This document shows, in pieces, positions 1-7,512 of a stretch of DNA of 33,150 nt; the first letter of the stretch is position 1, and the number at the start of each line of letters is the position of its first letter. The DNA comes from Cocleimonas sp. GTDB taxonomy: Bacteria > Pseudomonadota > Gammaproteobacteria > Thiotrichales > Thiotrichaceae. The stretch spans positions 1-33,150 of the forward strand of contig JAKIUW010000034.1 of NCBI GenBank assembly GCA_021647365.1. The letters run 5' to 3'. The notes under the pieces are model-generated. The model had not been told where the DNA came from and did not search any database. It was given only the letters and a program-made list of their open reading frames with translations. The translations under genes were made by a program, and so were the position numbers.

Positions 1-2
1 TG

Positions 3-104
3 TTACAGCTTAATTTGTTTGAGAAGCGCGACCTTATGGCACTTCTTCGAGGTGATCCACCCAATAGAAAACAACATGACTTTAATCAAATGGTGATGTT
101 ATGA
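3..104 (+). pseudogene. C-terminal end of an IS4-like transposase (partial, cut by window edge)
   Basis: The third forward frame is open from the window edge to a TGA at 102-104 and gives 33 residues containing LNLFEKRDLMALLRG. A segment of the LFEKR type near the C-terminus is familiar from DDE transposases of the IS4 family, which is the basis for this call. Only the tail is visible, so no catalytic residue can be checked and I cannot say whether the full gene is intact. The sequence directly after it looks like an insertion-sequence end, which supports the assignment. Confidence 0.4.
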
Positions 105-106
105 AG

Positions 107-123
107 TTAACGGGACAGTAGTG
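107..123. mobile_element. Putative right terminal repeat of an IS4-like element
   Basis: The stretch ttaacgggacagtagtg follows the transposase stop by 2 bases. Read on the other strand it begins CACTACTGTCCCGTTAA, which resembles the ends of several IS4-family elements. The left end lies outside the window, so the pairing repeat and target duplication cannot be seen. This is inferred from position and resemblance only. Confidence 0.35.
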
Positions 124-136
124 GCTTGTAGCAGAC

Positions 137-181
137 ATAAAAAAAGGCGCTTACCTATCATCTAGGTAAGCGCCTTTTTAT
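137..181. terminator. Bidirectional Rho-independent terminator after typA
   Basis: A 16-bp perfect stem (141-156 paired with 164-179, core AGGCGCTTACCT) has a 7-base loop, an A-run on its left and a T-run on its right. It therefore reads as an intrinsic terminator on both strands. It ends typA transcription coming from the right and shields it from the IS remnant on the left. Confidence 0.85.
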
Positions 182-219
182 AAAGTTTTTGTCGTACTTT
201 TTTATCGTTACTTAAAAGC

Positions 220-2043
220 TTACGAACCTTTCGATTGACGAGAAGCCGTCTTACGTGCGCTTTCTCCTAAAACCTTCTTACGAATACGAATACTTTCTGG
301 CGTGATTTCTACTAGCTCGTCATCATCAATAAACTCAAGCGCTTGCTCAAGTGTGAATTTGATGGGCTTGGTTAGAATCAAGTTTTCATCCGTACCTGCC
401 GCACGGATATTGTTTAGCTGCTTAGCTTTAAGTGGGTTAACCACTAAGTCATTATCACGGATATGAATACCGATAACCTGACCTTCGTAAACATCTTGCG
501 CATGATCGATAAACATTTTGCCACGCTCTTGAAGGTTGAAAATAGCAAATGCTAAGGCTTTACCCGTTGCGTTAGAAACTAATACACCGTTACTACGTTG
601 TCCGATGTTTTCTTTCAATAATGGACCGTAATGATCGAATGAATGATAGATCAAACCTGTGCCTGAGGTGAGCGTCATGAATTCTGTTTGGAAGCCGATT
701 AAGCCACGAGAAGGGATCACATATTCTAAACGAACACGGCCTTTTCCGTCTGGCTCCATATTTTCCATTTTACCTTTACGCTCACCCATTTTTTCCATGA
801 TGCTACCTTGATGCGCTTCTTCAACATCAATGGTAAGGTTCTCATAAGGCTCTTCACGGTTATCGCCTTCGCCTTTGATCACCACTTCTGGGCGAGATAC
901 AGCAACTTCAAAACCTTCGCGACGCATATTTTCAATTAATATACCAAGGTGTAATTCACCACGACCTGATACTTTAAACTTGTCAACGTCGTCACCCTGC
1001 TCAACGCGCAATGCTACGTTGTGTAGTAGCTCTTCATCCAAACGTTCTTGGATATTACGTGAGGTAACGTATTTACCTTCTTTACCTGCAAACGGTGAAT
1101 TGTTTACTTGGAAGGTCATGCTAACCGTTGGTTCATCAACTGTCATCGGTGGTAGTGCTTCAACATGGTCAGGGTCACAAAGTGTATCTGAAATGTGAAG
1201 TTTATCCATACCTGTAAATGCAATAATGTCACCTGCCTGTGCAGTATCAACATCAATACGCTCAAGACCGTGGAATCCCATGGGTTGTAAAATACGACCA
1301 TTACGGATTTTGCCGTCATCGCCAATGACTTTAACCGTAGAGTTCTTTTTGATCTTGCCCTTTTTGATACGACCAATACCGATCAAACCTGTGTATGAAT
1401 TGTAGTCAAGTTGACTGATCTGCATTTGGAAAGGTGCATCAGGGTCAACATCAGGGTGATTTACATTATCAATAATTGCTTGCAGTAAAGGATCCATGGT
1501 GCCTTCGTTAACTTCCATCTCCAAGCCTGCGTAACCATTGATGGCTGATGCGTAAACAACAGGGAAGTCAAGTTGCTCGTCAGTTGCGCCAAGGCGATCA
1601 AACAATTCAAATGTTTGGTCTAATGCCCAATCAGGACGTGCGCCAGGACGGTCAATTTTGTTGATAACAACAATCGGTGTGAAGCCCATTGCGAATGCTT
1701 TTGAGGTTACAAAACGTGTTTGAGGCATAGGGCCATCAACTGCGTCTACTAGCAATAGAACCGAGTCAACCATTGAAAGTACACGCTCAACCTCACCACC
1801 AAAATCGGCGTGACCCGGTGTGTCTACGATATTGATGCGGTAATCGCCCCAAGTGATTGCAGTATTTTTTGCTAAAATCGTGATACCACGTTCTTGCTCG
1901 ATTTCATTCGAGTCCATCATGCGCTCAGTTACATTGGCGCGATCGCCTAATGTTCCAGATTGCTCTAGGAGTTTATCAACAAGGGTGGTTTTACCATGGT
2001 CAACGTGGGCGATGATGGCAATATTTCTTAAATTTTCAATCAC
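220..2043 (-). CDS. typA: Ribosome-associated GTPase TypA/BipA
   Basis: This is a translational GTPase of the EF-G/LepA superfamily that binds the ribosome and affects 50S assembly and stress or cold adaptation. The G1 motif AHVDHGKTTL lies near residue 10, followed by the G2/switch segment with RGITI, G3 DTPGHADFGGEVER and G4 NKIDRP. The EF-G-like domains and the BipA-specific C-terminal domain follow (RGLIGFQTEF and NLQERGKMFIDHAQDVYEGQVIG). I chose the GTG at 2041-2043 because VIENLRNIAIIAH then aligns with the family N-terminus and gives 607 residues, the length of E. coli BipA. An in-frame start 14 codons upstream is possible but has no clear ribosome binding site. The gene is monocistronic, faces away from the globin gene and ends at the strong terminator at 137-181. 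Confidence 0.96.
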   Translation of the reverse strand: MIENLRNIAIIAHVDHGKTTLVDKLLEQSGTLGDRANVTERMMDSNEIEQERGITILAKNTAITWGDYRINIVDTPGHADFGGEVERVLSMVDSVLLLVDAVDGPMPQTRFVTSKAFAMGFTPIVVINKIDRPGARPDWALDQTFELFDRLGATDEQLDFPVVYASAINGYAGLEMEVNEGTMDPLLQAIIDNVNHPDVDPDAPFQMQISQLDYNSYTGLIGIGRIKKGKIKKNSTVKVIGDDGKIRNGRILQPMGFHGLERIDVDTAQAGDIIAFTGMDKLHISDTLCDPDHVEALPPMTVDEPTVSMTFQVNNSPFAGKEGKYVTSRNIQERLDEELLHNVALRVEQGDDVDKFKVSGRGELHLGILIENMRREGFEVAVSRPEVVIKGEGDNREEPYENLTIDVEEAHQGSIMEKMGERKGKMENMEPDGKGRVRLEYVIPSRGLIGFQTEFMTLTSGTGLIYHSFDHYGPLLKENIGQRSNGVLVSNATGKALAFAIFNLQERGKMFIDHAQDVYEGQVIGIHIRDNDLVVNPLKAKQLNNIRAAGTDENLILTKPIKFTLEQALEFIDDDELVEITPESIRIRKKVLGESARKTASRQSKGS

Positions 2044-2248
2044 GATTCTGTACTCAAATTTACTTAGTATGGTTTGATACATCACAGTACAATGTGCAGT
2101 GCGATATAAGTTGCGCGCGGATTATACTCGGTGGCTTGATGAATTAACACCTTTATTCATTAACTGCCTAGAGCAAAGTATGAAAACATGCGGAAATGCT
2201 AATATATCACTCTTGAATGAGTGACAATATGTTTAAATGAGATTGAAA

Positions 2249-2629
2249 ATGATAGAACAACAAACACCTTACGAGCTTTTAGGCGGAGAATCTGCTGTAC
2301 ATAAATTAGTTGATCGTTTTTACGATTTAATGGATGAAAAGAAAGAGGTTGAATCACTGAGAAAAATGCATGCAAAAAGCTTGCGTGTATCCAGAGAAAA
2401 GCTGTATTTGTTTTTAAGTGGCTGGATGGGTGGGCCAGACCTCTACGTTGAAAAATATGGCCACCCGATGTTACGCAGGAGACACTTGCCTTTTGCTATT
2501 GGAGACGCTGAAAGTGAGCAATGGATGTTGTGTATGAATCAAACTTTGGATGAGCAGACAGAAGAGCCTTTACGACAGCAATTAAAAGATGCTTTTAGCA
2601 AGGTCGCAGATCATATGCGAAATCAATAA
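2249..2629 (+). CDS. Group II truncated hemoglobin (TrHbO-like)
   Basis: This is a small haem protein of the 2-on-2 globin fold; members bind oxygen or react with NO and peroxide. The sequence begins with the family-typical TPYELLGGE and has an aromatic B-helix pair (DRFYDLM). It also carries the segment KLYLFLSGWMGGPDLYVEKYG and the proximal histidine in MLRRRHLPFAI. The Trp of QWMLCM matches the conserved G8 Trp of group II. An ATG at 2237 in the same frame would add four residues, but the ATG at 2249 has a TGAG sequence at usable spacing and starts where the family starts. The gene converges on the next gene with no bases between the two stop codons. Confidence 0.9.
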   Translation: MIEQQTPYELLGGESAVHKLVDRFYDLMDEKKEVESLRKMHAKSLRVSREKLYLFLSGWMGGPDLYVEKYGHPMLRRRHLPFAIGDAESEQWMLCMNQTLDEQTEEPLRQQLKDAFSKVADHMRNQ

Positions 2630-2995
2630 CTACTTCTCTGAATAGGGTGAAGCTTGGAATTTACGAAGAAGACGAACCAGCTTTAGCTGTTGTTGATGTT
2701 CAATGATTTGATCATGTGTCTTCGCATTTTGACGAAGCATGGTGAACAATGAGCCTGCAAAGTAGGCAATCACGATTAACCCAATCCACCAAAATGAAGA
2801 AGAATAAAGTGATAATGTAATGGTTATTACAAAACTAATAAAAAAGTATAGACGCCATTTTGAGGCACGACGAGTTTGCGATTCATTCCATTCATATTTG
2901 AAATCGCTAAGCACCTTTTCAAGGGTATCAATTTCACTGTTGCTAACATCACTTTTCATGCTTGATTCCATAAGCTTTCTGCGTATACTGTGCAT
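2630..2995 (-). CDS. Small membrane protein of unknown function
   Basis: I do not recognise a family. The protein has up to 121 residues. It shows a charged N-terminal half containing a likely helical segment (SEIDTLEKVLSDFKYEWNESQ), two adjacent membrane segments (YFFISFVITITLSLY and FWWIGLIVIAYFAGSLF) and a basic, Gln-rich helical tail. This suggests an inner-membrane protein with both ends on the same side. The start is uncertain: Met1 (2995), Met9 and Met13 are all possible and none has a good ribosome binding site. The TAG stop abuts the stop of the globin gene, so the two genes are convergent without a terminator between them. Confidence 0.7.
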   Translation of the reverse strand: MHSIRRKLMESSMKSDVSNSEIDTLEKVLSDFKYEWNESQTRRASKWRLYFFISFVITITLSLYSSSFWWIGLIVIAYFAGSLFTMLRQNAKTHDQIIEHQQQLKLVRLLRKFQASPYSEK

Positions 2996-3167
2996 TTTTT
3001 AAGCACAGCGATTCCTATCGCGTACCAATAGTGTTTGTTCAGACTATCTTCATCATAGCTGTCGTATAATGGGCTCATACGAAAGCTAAAAATCAATAAT
3101 AATTAACAATAATAAGAACCATACGTTCTTTATAAGTATGGTCGTGGGATAGATAAAGGATAAAAGA

Positions 3168-4457
3168 ATGGGAAGGCTGAGTTTTTCAGATACACGGCAT
3201 CTCGTAGCGCGAACTGCACTCGGACAAGAGTGGGGTGGCGTGAAGGCACTGCAAGGTAAAACCCGCGCAGAAGCCATTAATGTATTGCTAAAATCGGGTT
3301 CAATTAAAACACCACCTGTGCCGAGGCTAACCCCTTGGGCGACTGTAAACCGTATGAGCCAACAAAACGGTGCGGGTAAAATGCGCGCGCGTAAAATGAT
3401 GATGCGCGAAGGCCAGCGTTTAAAAAGTTGGTGGATGCTACATTTATTACACACAAAAGCGCCTGTTAACGAACACATGACTTTGTTCTGGCATAATCAC
3501 TTCACCTCATCGCTCGAAAAAGTAGAACAACCCAAGCTCATGTATTTGCAAAATCAACTTTTACGCAAGAATGCCATGGGTAACTTCAAGAACCTTTTGC
3601 ACAAAGCTGCACGCGACCCTGCGATGCTGATTTATTTGGATGGCTCAAATAATGTAAAGGGCAGTCCGAATGAAAACTTCGCACGCGAGCTTTTAGAGTT
3701 ATTCACGCTAGGCAGAGGTCATTACAGAGAATCAGATATTAAAGCAGCAGCCATTGCCTTTACAGGTTGGGGTGTTGATCGTAATCGTGGCACGTATGTT
3801 TACAATGCCGCAAAACATGATTCGCGTCGTGTTACCTTTATGGGGCGAACAGGCTCATTTACAGGTGATCAAATCATCGACATCATTTTAGAGAAACCCC
3901 GCACAGCAGAATATATTGCAGAAAAATTCTGGAAAGAGTTTATTAGTGATTCTCGTCCAAATCCACACGTTATACGCAATTGGGGTGGCGTGTTTAGAAA
4001 GTCAAATTACAATATTAAAACCTTATTATCAACCGTGCTAAATAGTAATGAGTTTTGGTCAACTAAATATCGCGGCACGCTGACAAAATCACCGATAGAT
4101 TTAGTGGTTGGCACATTACGCACACTGCCGTTTCCAAAATTACCTGATACAGAGCTAGTACATATCGCAGAATTATTAGGGCAAGATTTATTCGACCCAC
4201 CCACAGTAAAAGGTTGGGAAGGAGGAAGCGCATGGATAGACACGCAAACACTATTGGTGCGTACATCGTTGCTCAATAAGCTTACTCGCCACAGCGGTGC
4301 ATCGGCAAAAGTGCAATCACATTTGCCAAAATCAAGTGGAGCAGAAATTGTAAAATGGCTATTGCCAATAGCACCTGTGCTTCCATTACCGACTACACCA
4401 GGGAAAAGAAGAATGGTTAGAGCATTAATGTTAGACCCAGTCTTCCAATTAAAGTGA
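3168..4457 (+). CDS. DUF1800 family protein (first copy), no signal peptide
   Basis: This is a member of the DUF1800 family, whose biochemical role is unknown. Family hallmarks are the N-terminal RHLVARTALG, the central WWMLHLLHTKAPVNEHMTLFWHNHF, and the diagnostic PNENFARELLELFTLG at about residues 167-182, followed by AAIAFTGWG. At 429 residues it is shorter than the second copy in this window. The ATG at 3168 has an AAAGGA site 7 bases upstream, and a TAG in frame at 3150-3152 rules out an N-terminal extension. The protein therefore starts directly with the DUF1800 domain and has no visible Sec, Tat or lipoprotein signal. The next gene encodes its usual partner, a DUF1501 protein with a Tat signal. 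The TGA stop forms the left edge of a large hairpin repeat. Confidence 0.88.
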   Translation: MGRLSFSDTRHLVARTALGQEWGGVKALQGKTRAEAINVLLKSGSIKTPPVPRLTPWATVNRMSQQNGAGKMRARKMMMREGQRLKSWWMLHLLHTKAPVNEHMTLFWHNHFTSSLEKVEQPKLMYLQNQLLRKNAMGNFKNLLHKAARDPAMLIYLDGSNNVKGSPNENFARELLELFTLGRGHYRESDIKAAAIAFTGWGVDRNRGTYVYNAAKHDSRRVTFMGRTGSFTGDQIIDIILEKPRTAEYIAEKFWKEFISDSRPNPHVIRNWGGVFRKSNYNIKTLLSTVLNSNEFWSTKYRGTLTKSPIDLVVGTLRTLPFPKLPDTELVHIAELLGQDLFDPPTVKGWEGGSAWIDTQTLLVRTSLLNKLTRHSGASAKVQSHLPKSSGAEIVKWLLPIAPVLPLPTTPGKRRMVRALMLDPVFQLK

Positions 4458-4599
4458 TAACTACCCAGCGCATTCATCTTTTACTCCAGAGCCGCGTTGC
4501 GCTCGTACTCGAATGGTCACATACTTGTTGTATGCTCACATTCTCCGTGCGACCGCGCCTTGCTCTGAAGCAAAATACAAATACGCTGAGTAGTCATCA
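4455..4599. repeat. Large imperfect hairpin repeat, copy A (about 145 bp)
   Basis: The left end tgataactacccagcgcatt is nearly the mirror of the right end (read on the other strand, TGATGACTACTCAGCG), and the dyad continues inward with mismatches to a centre near 4527. A second copy lies at 5746-5883. Shared blocks include gcattcatctttt, tcgaatggtcacatactt and gtatgctcac. Copy A sits between the DUF1800 and DUF1501 genes, and its first three bases are the TGA stop of the DUF1800 gene. No coding frame is apparent. Confidence 0.85.
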
Positions 4600-4614
4600 A
4601 GTGAGAAAAGCATA

Positions 4615-5748
4615 ATGAATAGACGAGATTTTCTACAATACAGTAGCCTTATACCCTTAGCAGGCATGATGCCAGAAGCCTTTGCGGCAGGTGCAGGCCA
4701 TCGCCCCGATCAAATTGTTGTAATGGTCGAGCTAAAAGGTGGCAATGACGGTTTAAATACATTGATTCCCTTTCGTGATGATCATTATCACCGCGCGCGT
4801 CCTAGCCTTCGAGTTAAAAATGGCATCCCGCTTAAAAACAATATGGCAATGAATCCTTACCTAAAGCAACTGTTACCGCTTTGGAAAGAAGGTCATATGG
4901 CATGGATTCAAGGTGTGGGCTACAGCAACCCGAGCCGCTCACATTTTCATTCAATTGATGTGTGGGAAACCGCCTCAACGCGCAATAATGAAATTCGTGG
5001 TTGGCTATCACGCGTATTGCCACCCCGTCATAATAGTGTGAATGGTATTGTTTTAGGTGATAATAATTTAGGTCCGATGACAGGTAGTTCTGCCGTGGCA
5101 ATGGAAGATCCAAAAACCTTCTTACGACAAACAAAGTATCTAAATAAAAAACACTTCAAAGCATCAAACCCATCACTGGCACACATGCTTAATGTTCAAA
5201 ACCAAATTAATACCGCCGCAAGTCAATTAGGAAGAGTATCCCGTGGTCGTCGCTCTCCTGTGCGTTTTCCAAACAGCCGTTTTGGGCGCAAGCTAAGTCT
5301 TGTAACTCAAATGATTATCAACGGCATGGACACACCCGTTTATAAAGTATCACTCGAAGGTTTTGATACACACGCGGGGCAGGTTGATCAGCACAATAAT
5401 TTAATGAATCACTTAGGTGGTGGCTTAAAAGCCTTTACCGATGCAATGAAAAAAGCAGGCTTATGGGATAACGTCATGGTTATTACCTATTCAGAATTTG
5501 GCAGACGTGTAGCACAAAACAACAGCGGCGGAACAGACCACGGCGCAGCAGCACCACACTTTGCATTAGGTGGGCGCGTACATGGTGGCATGTACGGCAA
5601 ACAGCCCAGCCTAGACCCAAGAAAATTACACGATGGTGATTTGATTCATACCGTAGACTTCCGTGAAGTATACGCAACACTAGCGCAACGCTGGTGGAGA
5701 AGACCGAATCCTTGGGGGAATGCACACAAGCCAATTCCGTTTGTTTAA
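4615..5748 (+). CDS. DUF1501 family protein with Tat signal (first copy)
   Basis: DUF1501 proteins belong to the alkaline-phosphatase-like clan, but no substrate has been assigned. The N-terminus MNRRDFLQYSSLIPLAG is a short twin-arginine signal (RR at residues 3-4), with a likely AFA-A cleavage near residue 24. Conserved candidate metal-site motifs are GGNDGLN (42-48), SRSHFHS (107-113), FDTHAG (Asp251, His253), YSEFGRR (292-298) and GGTDHG (Asp308, His309). At 377 residues it is compact for the family. It follows the DUF1800 gene by 157 bp, most of which is hairpin repeat copy A. Co-transcription is plausible but the hairpin may alter the ratio of the two products. Its TAA stop is the left edge of repeat copy B. 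Confidence 0.9.
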   Translation: MNRRDFLQYSSLIPLAGMMPEAFAAGAGHRPDQIVVMVELKGGNDGLNTLIPFRDDHYHRARPSLRVKNGIPLKNNMAMNPYLKQLLPLWKEGHMAWIQGVGYSNPSRSHFHSIDVWETASTRNNEIRGWLSRVLPPRHNSVNGIVLGDNNLGPMTGSSAVAMEDPKTFLRQTKYLNKKHFKASNPSLAHMLNVQNQINTAASQLGRVSRGRRSPVRFPNSRFGRKLSLVTQMIINGMDTPVYKVSLEGFDTHAGQVDQHNNLMNHLGGGLKAFTDAMKKAGLWDNVMVITYSEFGRRVAQNNSGGTDHGAAAPHFALGGRVHGGMYGKQPSLDPRKLHDGDLIHTVDFREVYATLAQRWWRRPNPWGNAHKPIPFV

Positions 5749-5883
5749 TCATCCAGAGCATTCATCTTTTGCTCCATCTCGGCGTTGCCTGCGTACTCGA
5801 ATGGTCACATACTTATTGTATGCTCACTTCTCCGTGCGCAAGCGCCTTGATCTGAAGCAAAATATAAACGCTCTGAATGATTA
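5746..5883. repeat. Large imperfect hairpin repeat, copy B (about 138 bp)
   Basis: The left end taatcatccagagcattcat mirrors the right end (TAATCATTCAGAGCG on the other strand). Much of the interior matches copy A at 4455-4599. As in copy A, the first three bases of the dyad are the stop codon of the upstream gene, here TAA of the DUF1501 gene. The very ends differ between copies (TGAT-AACTACCC against TAATCATCCAG) while remaining self-complementary within each copy, which points to compensatory change or gene conversion between arms. Confidence 0.85.
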
Positions 5884-5896
5884 AATATGAAGTTTG

Positions 5897-5924
5897 ATCA
5901 TGTAAAAGTGGGGAGGGTGTGCTT
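5897..5924. repeat. Half copy (right arm) of the interspersed C/G-rich palindrome, CAC subfamily
   Basis: The sequence atcatgtaaaagtggggagg followed by gtgtgctt matches the right arm of the palindrome family, with one A interrupting the G run. No left arm is present on its left side. It directly precedes the znuB tail remnant, just as the full copy at 6617-6702 precedes the intact znuB tail. Confidence 0.8.
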
Positions 5925-6005
5925 GCTATATTCTATTTCTAAAAGCCGACTCACCAAAAACAATCCAGAGGCCGCCACTACAATCGAAGGTCCTGCGGGT
6001 GTGTC
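5923..6005 (-). pseudogene. znuB 3'-end remnant (last about 27 codons, duplicated)
   Basis: This 83-bp stretch aligns with 6718-6801, the 3' end of the intact znuB, with about six substitutions and one deleted base (roughly 92% identity by eye). On the minus strand it reads DTPAGPSIVVAASGLFLVS, then diverges after the deletion. Four of the differences before the deletion are synonymous, so the fragment looks like the tail of a diverged but once functional allele rather than a freely decaying duplicate. The toxin-antitoxin module lies between remnant and intact gene. The rest of the gap (6006-6060) shows no feature I can name. Confidence 0.8.
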
Positions 6006-6066
6006 TGCGACGCTAAAATCAATATATTTCAAATATTGTGATTTCGTAATTATCCCTTAAAGAGCG

Positions 6067-6096
6067 TATAATGATCATAAGAAAGTATGAGGTGAT
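6067..6096 (+). promoter_or_regulatory. Promoter -10 and strong ribosome binding site of the toxin-antitoxin operon
   Basis: A perfect TATAAT lies at 6067-6072, and a near-consensus Shine-Dalgarno GAGGTGAT lies at 6089-6096 just before the antitoxin ATG. I see no good -35 at 17 bp; TTGTGA at 6036-6041 is too far away. Autorepression by the antitoxin-toxin complex is usual for such operons, but no clear operator dyad is visible. Confidence 0.55.
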
Positions 6097-6098
6097 GT

Positions 6099-6332
6099 AT
6101 GAAACCAGAACAAATTAAAATTGAAGTAGAGAGGCTTGATCTCTCTGAAAAGTTAATGCTTGTTGAAGATATATGGGATTCTATCGCGGAAAGCAATTCA
6201 GAGTTACCTATGTCAGTCTGGCAAAAAAAAGAACTTGATAAAAGATACGAAGCTTACCAAAAAGGTGATTTAAGCTTACATAGTTGGGATGATATAAATA
6301 CGAGTATAAGAAAAAAGATTAATGAAACTTAG
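6099..6332 (+). CDS. Antitoxin of the unstable-antitoxin / addiction-module family
   Basis: This 77-residue acidic protein begins KPEQIKIEVERLDLSEKLMLVEDIWDSI, the typical start of the small addiction-module antitoxins (Pfam Unstab_antitox). These pair with ParE/RelE toxins. It is expected to bind and neutralise the following toxin and to be degraded quickly when synthesis stops. Its end overlaps the toxin start by 11 bases (6322-6332), a translational-coupling arrangement common in such modules. The strong ribosome binding site favours antitoxin excess. The A/T-rich codon use and the location between a gene remnant and palindromes suggest horizontal arrival. Confidence 0.88.
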   Translation: MKPEQIKIEVERLDLSEKLMLVEDIWDSIAESNSELPMSVWQKKELDKRYEAYQKGDLSLHSWDDINTSIRKKINET

Positions 6333-6606
6333 GTATACAGATAGAGCAAAAGAAGATATTGAAATAGCTATTTTATGGTATGAAAAACAACAAAAAGGAC
6401 TAGGTTTTGATTTTTTTGACTGTATCAAGAAAAGTGAAAGGCTAATAACAAACCAACCTAAGATGTATGCAGTTTCGTATTCTATTTATCGAAGCTGTGT
6501 AATTAAACGTTTCCCATTTTCAATTTATTATACTATTGAAAATAGTAATGAAATTATAGTTCATTCCGTGTTTGATAATAGGCAAAACCCAGATAAGAAA
6601 CCGTAA
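6322..6606 (+). CDS. ParE/RelE-superfamily toxin
   Basis: The 94-residue product starts MKLRYTDRAKEDIEIAILWYEKQQKGLGFDFFDCIKKSERLI. This is the characteristic pattern of the type II toxin fold: a first strand, then a helix bearing A..D...A..WY and the segment G.G..F. The late segment RCVIKRFPFSIYYTIE fits the C-terminal strands (RSC.IKRFPFSIYY in the sequence). Members either inhibit gyrase (ParE) or cleave ribosome-bound mRNA (RelE); the sequence alone does not decide. It is cotranscribed with and overlaps its antitoxin. Its stop is 10 bases from the palindrome at 6617. Confidence 0.88.
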   Translation: MKLRYTDRAKEDIEIAILWYEKQQKGLGFDFFDCIKKSERLITNQPKMYAVSYSIYRSCVIKRFPFSIYYTIENSNEIIVHSVFDNRQNPDKKP

Positions 6607-6616
6607 TTAATATATT

Positions 6617-6702
6617 TATTGAAGCACACCCCCCCACTTTTACATGATGATTTAGATGTATAGCAAAACATCATGTAAAAGTGGGGGTGTGTGCTTCAAT
6701 AA
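6617..6702. repeat. Interspersed palindrome, CAC subfamily, full copy with loop
   Basis: The left arm (6617-6649, ttattgaagcacacccccc then cacttttacatgatg) pairs with the right arm (6669-6702), separated by about 19 bases. The right arm has a small change in the G run (gggggtgtgtg). It lies between the toxin stop and the convergent znuB end. Confidence 0.9.
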
Positions 6703-6720
6703 GCTCAGTAGAGCTGTTTG

Positions 6721-7512
6721 CTATCTTCTATTTCTAAAAGTCTGGCTCACTAAAAACAATCCAGAAGCAGCCACTACAATCGAAGGTCCTGCGGGTGTGT
6801 CCCAAAGATAGGATGCGCCTAAGCCTAGTACGACGGCTAGCATTCCACTGATTACGGCAAACACGGCCATTTGTTCGGGGTTGTTTGAGAACTTTCGTGC
6901 GGTTGCGGCGGGGATGATCAGTAGTGAAGTAATCAATAAAGCGCCGATAATTTTCATGGCGATGGCAACTAACACGGCTATTAATAAAGTATAAACCGCG
7001 CTAACTAATGCTACGTTGACGCCTTCTACGCGGGCAAGCTCTTCGTGTACGGTGAGTGATAATAGTGGCTTCCAGATGATGGCGAGTACAACTAGCACTA
7101 TCGCTACGCCGATGCCAATCATACTAAGATCATTCCAGCTCACAGATAAAATATCGCCGAATAACCAGCTCTCAATATCAACGCGTACGCCTTTTACAAA
7201 GCTTATTAAAACTAGCCCCAATGCCAGTGCGCTGTGCGCCATAATGCCGAGTAGAGTATCACTGCCGAGTTGTTTTTGACGCTGCGCGAGAATGAGTAGA
7301 ATGGCAACTAATACGGTGGAAACCAAGATGCCAATATTAATATCAATAGAGAGTAAAAAACCAAGCGCAACGCCTAAGATGGCAGAATGCGAAAGTGTGT
7401 CGCCAAAATAGGCCATGCGTCGCCAAATGATAAATACACCCAAAGGCCCTGCGATTAAAACCAGTGCAAGCCCTGCTAACAGCGCACGGAGTAAAAAGTC
7501 ATCCATGCTCAT
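6721..7512 (-). CDS. znuB: High-affinity zinc ABC transporter, membrane permease ZnuB
   Basis: This is an ABC-3 family permease that forms the inner-membrane channel for Zn(II) taken over from ZnuA and powered by ZnuC. At 263 residues with about eight hydrophobic segments it has the expected size. Recognisable ZnuB motifs are AGPLGVFIIWRRMAYFGDTLSHSAILGVA, DTLLGIMAHSALALGL and the late DTPAGPSIVVAA. The start is at 7512 (MSMDD) or, with better spacing from an AGGG sequence, at 7506. The start region overlaps the end of znuC by 14 bases, so the two are translationally coupled. A second, truncated copy of its last 27 codons lies at 5923-6005. Confidence 0.95.
   Translation of the reverse strand: MSMDDFLLRALLAGLALVLIAGPLGVFIIWRRMAYFGDTLSHSAILGVALGFLLSIDINIGILVSTVLVAILLILAQRQKQLGSDTLLGIMAHSALALGLVLISFVKGVRVDIESWLFGDILSVSWNDLSMIGIGVAIVLVVLAIIWKPLLSLTVHEELARVEGVNVALVSAVYTLLIAVLVAIAMKIIGALLITSLLIIPAATARKFSNNPEQMAVFAVISGMLAVVLGLGASYLWDTPAGPSIVVAASGLFLVSQTFRNRR

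Noticed and set aside
3086..3478. 130-codon open frame on the minus strand
   Set aside because: It overlaps the start of the DUF1800 gene in antisense and shows no recognisable domain.
4007..4477. 156-codon open frame on the minus strand
   Set aside because: It lies opposite the DUF1800 gene, whose motifs and ribosome binding site are clear; no family signal on this strand.
6006..6060. Further znuB homology beyond the remnant
   Set aside because: The minus frame continues open for some codons, but I see no convincing match past the Asp codon at the remnant border.
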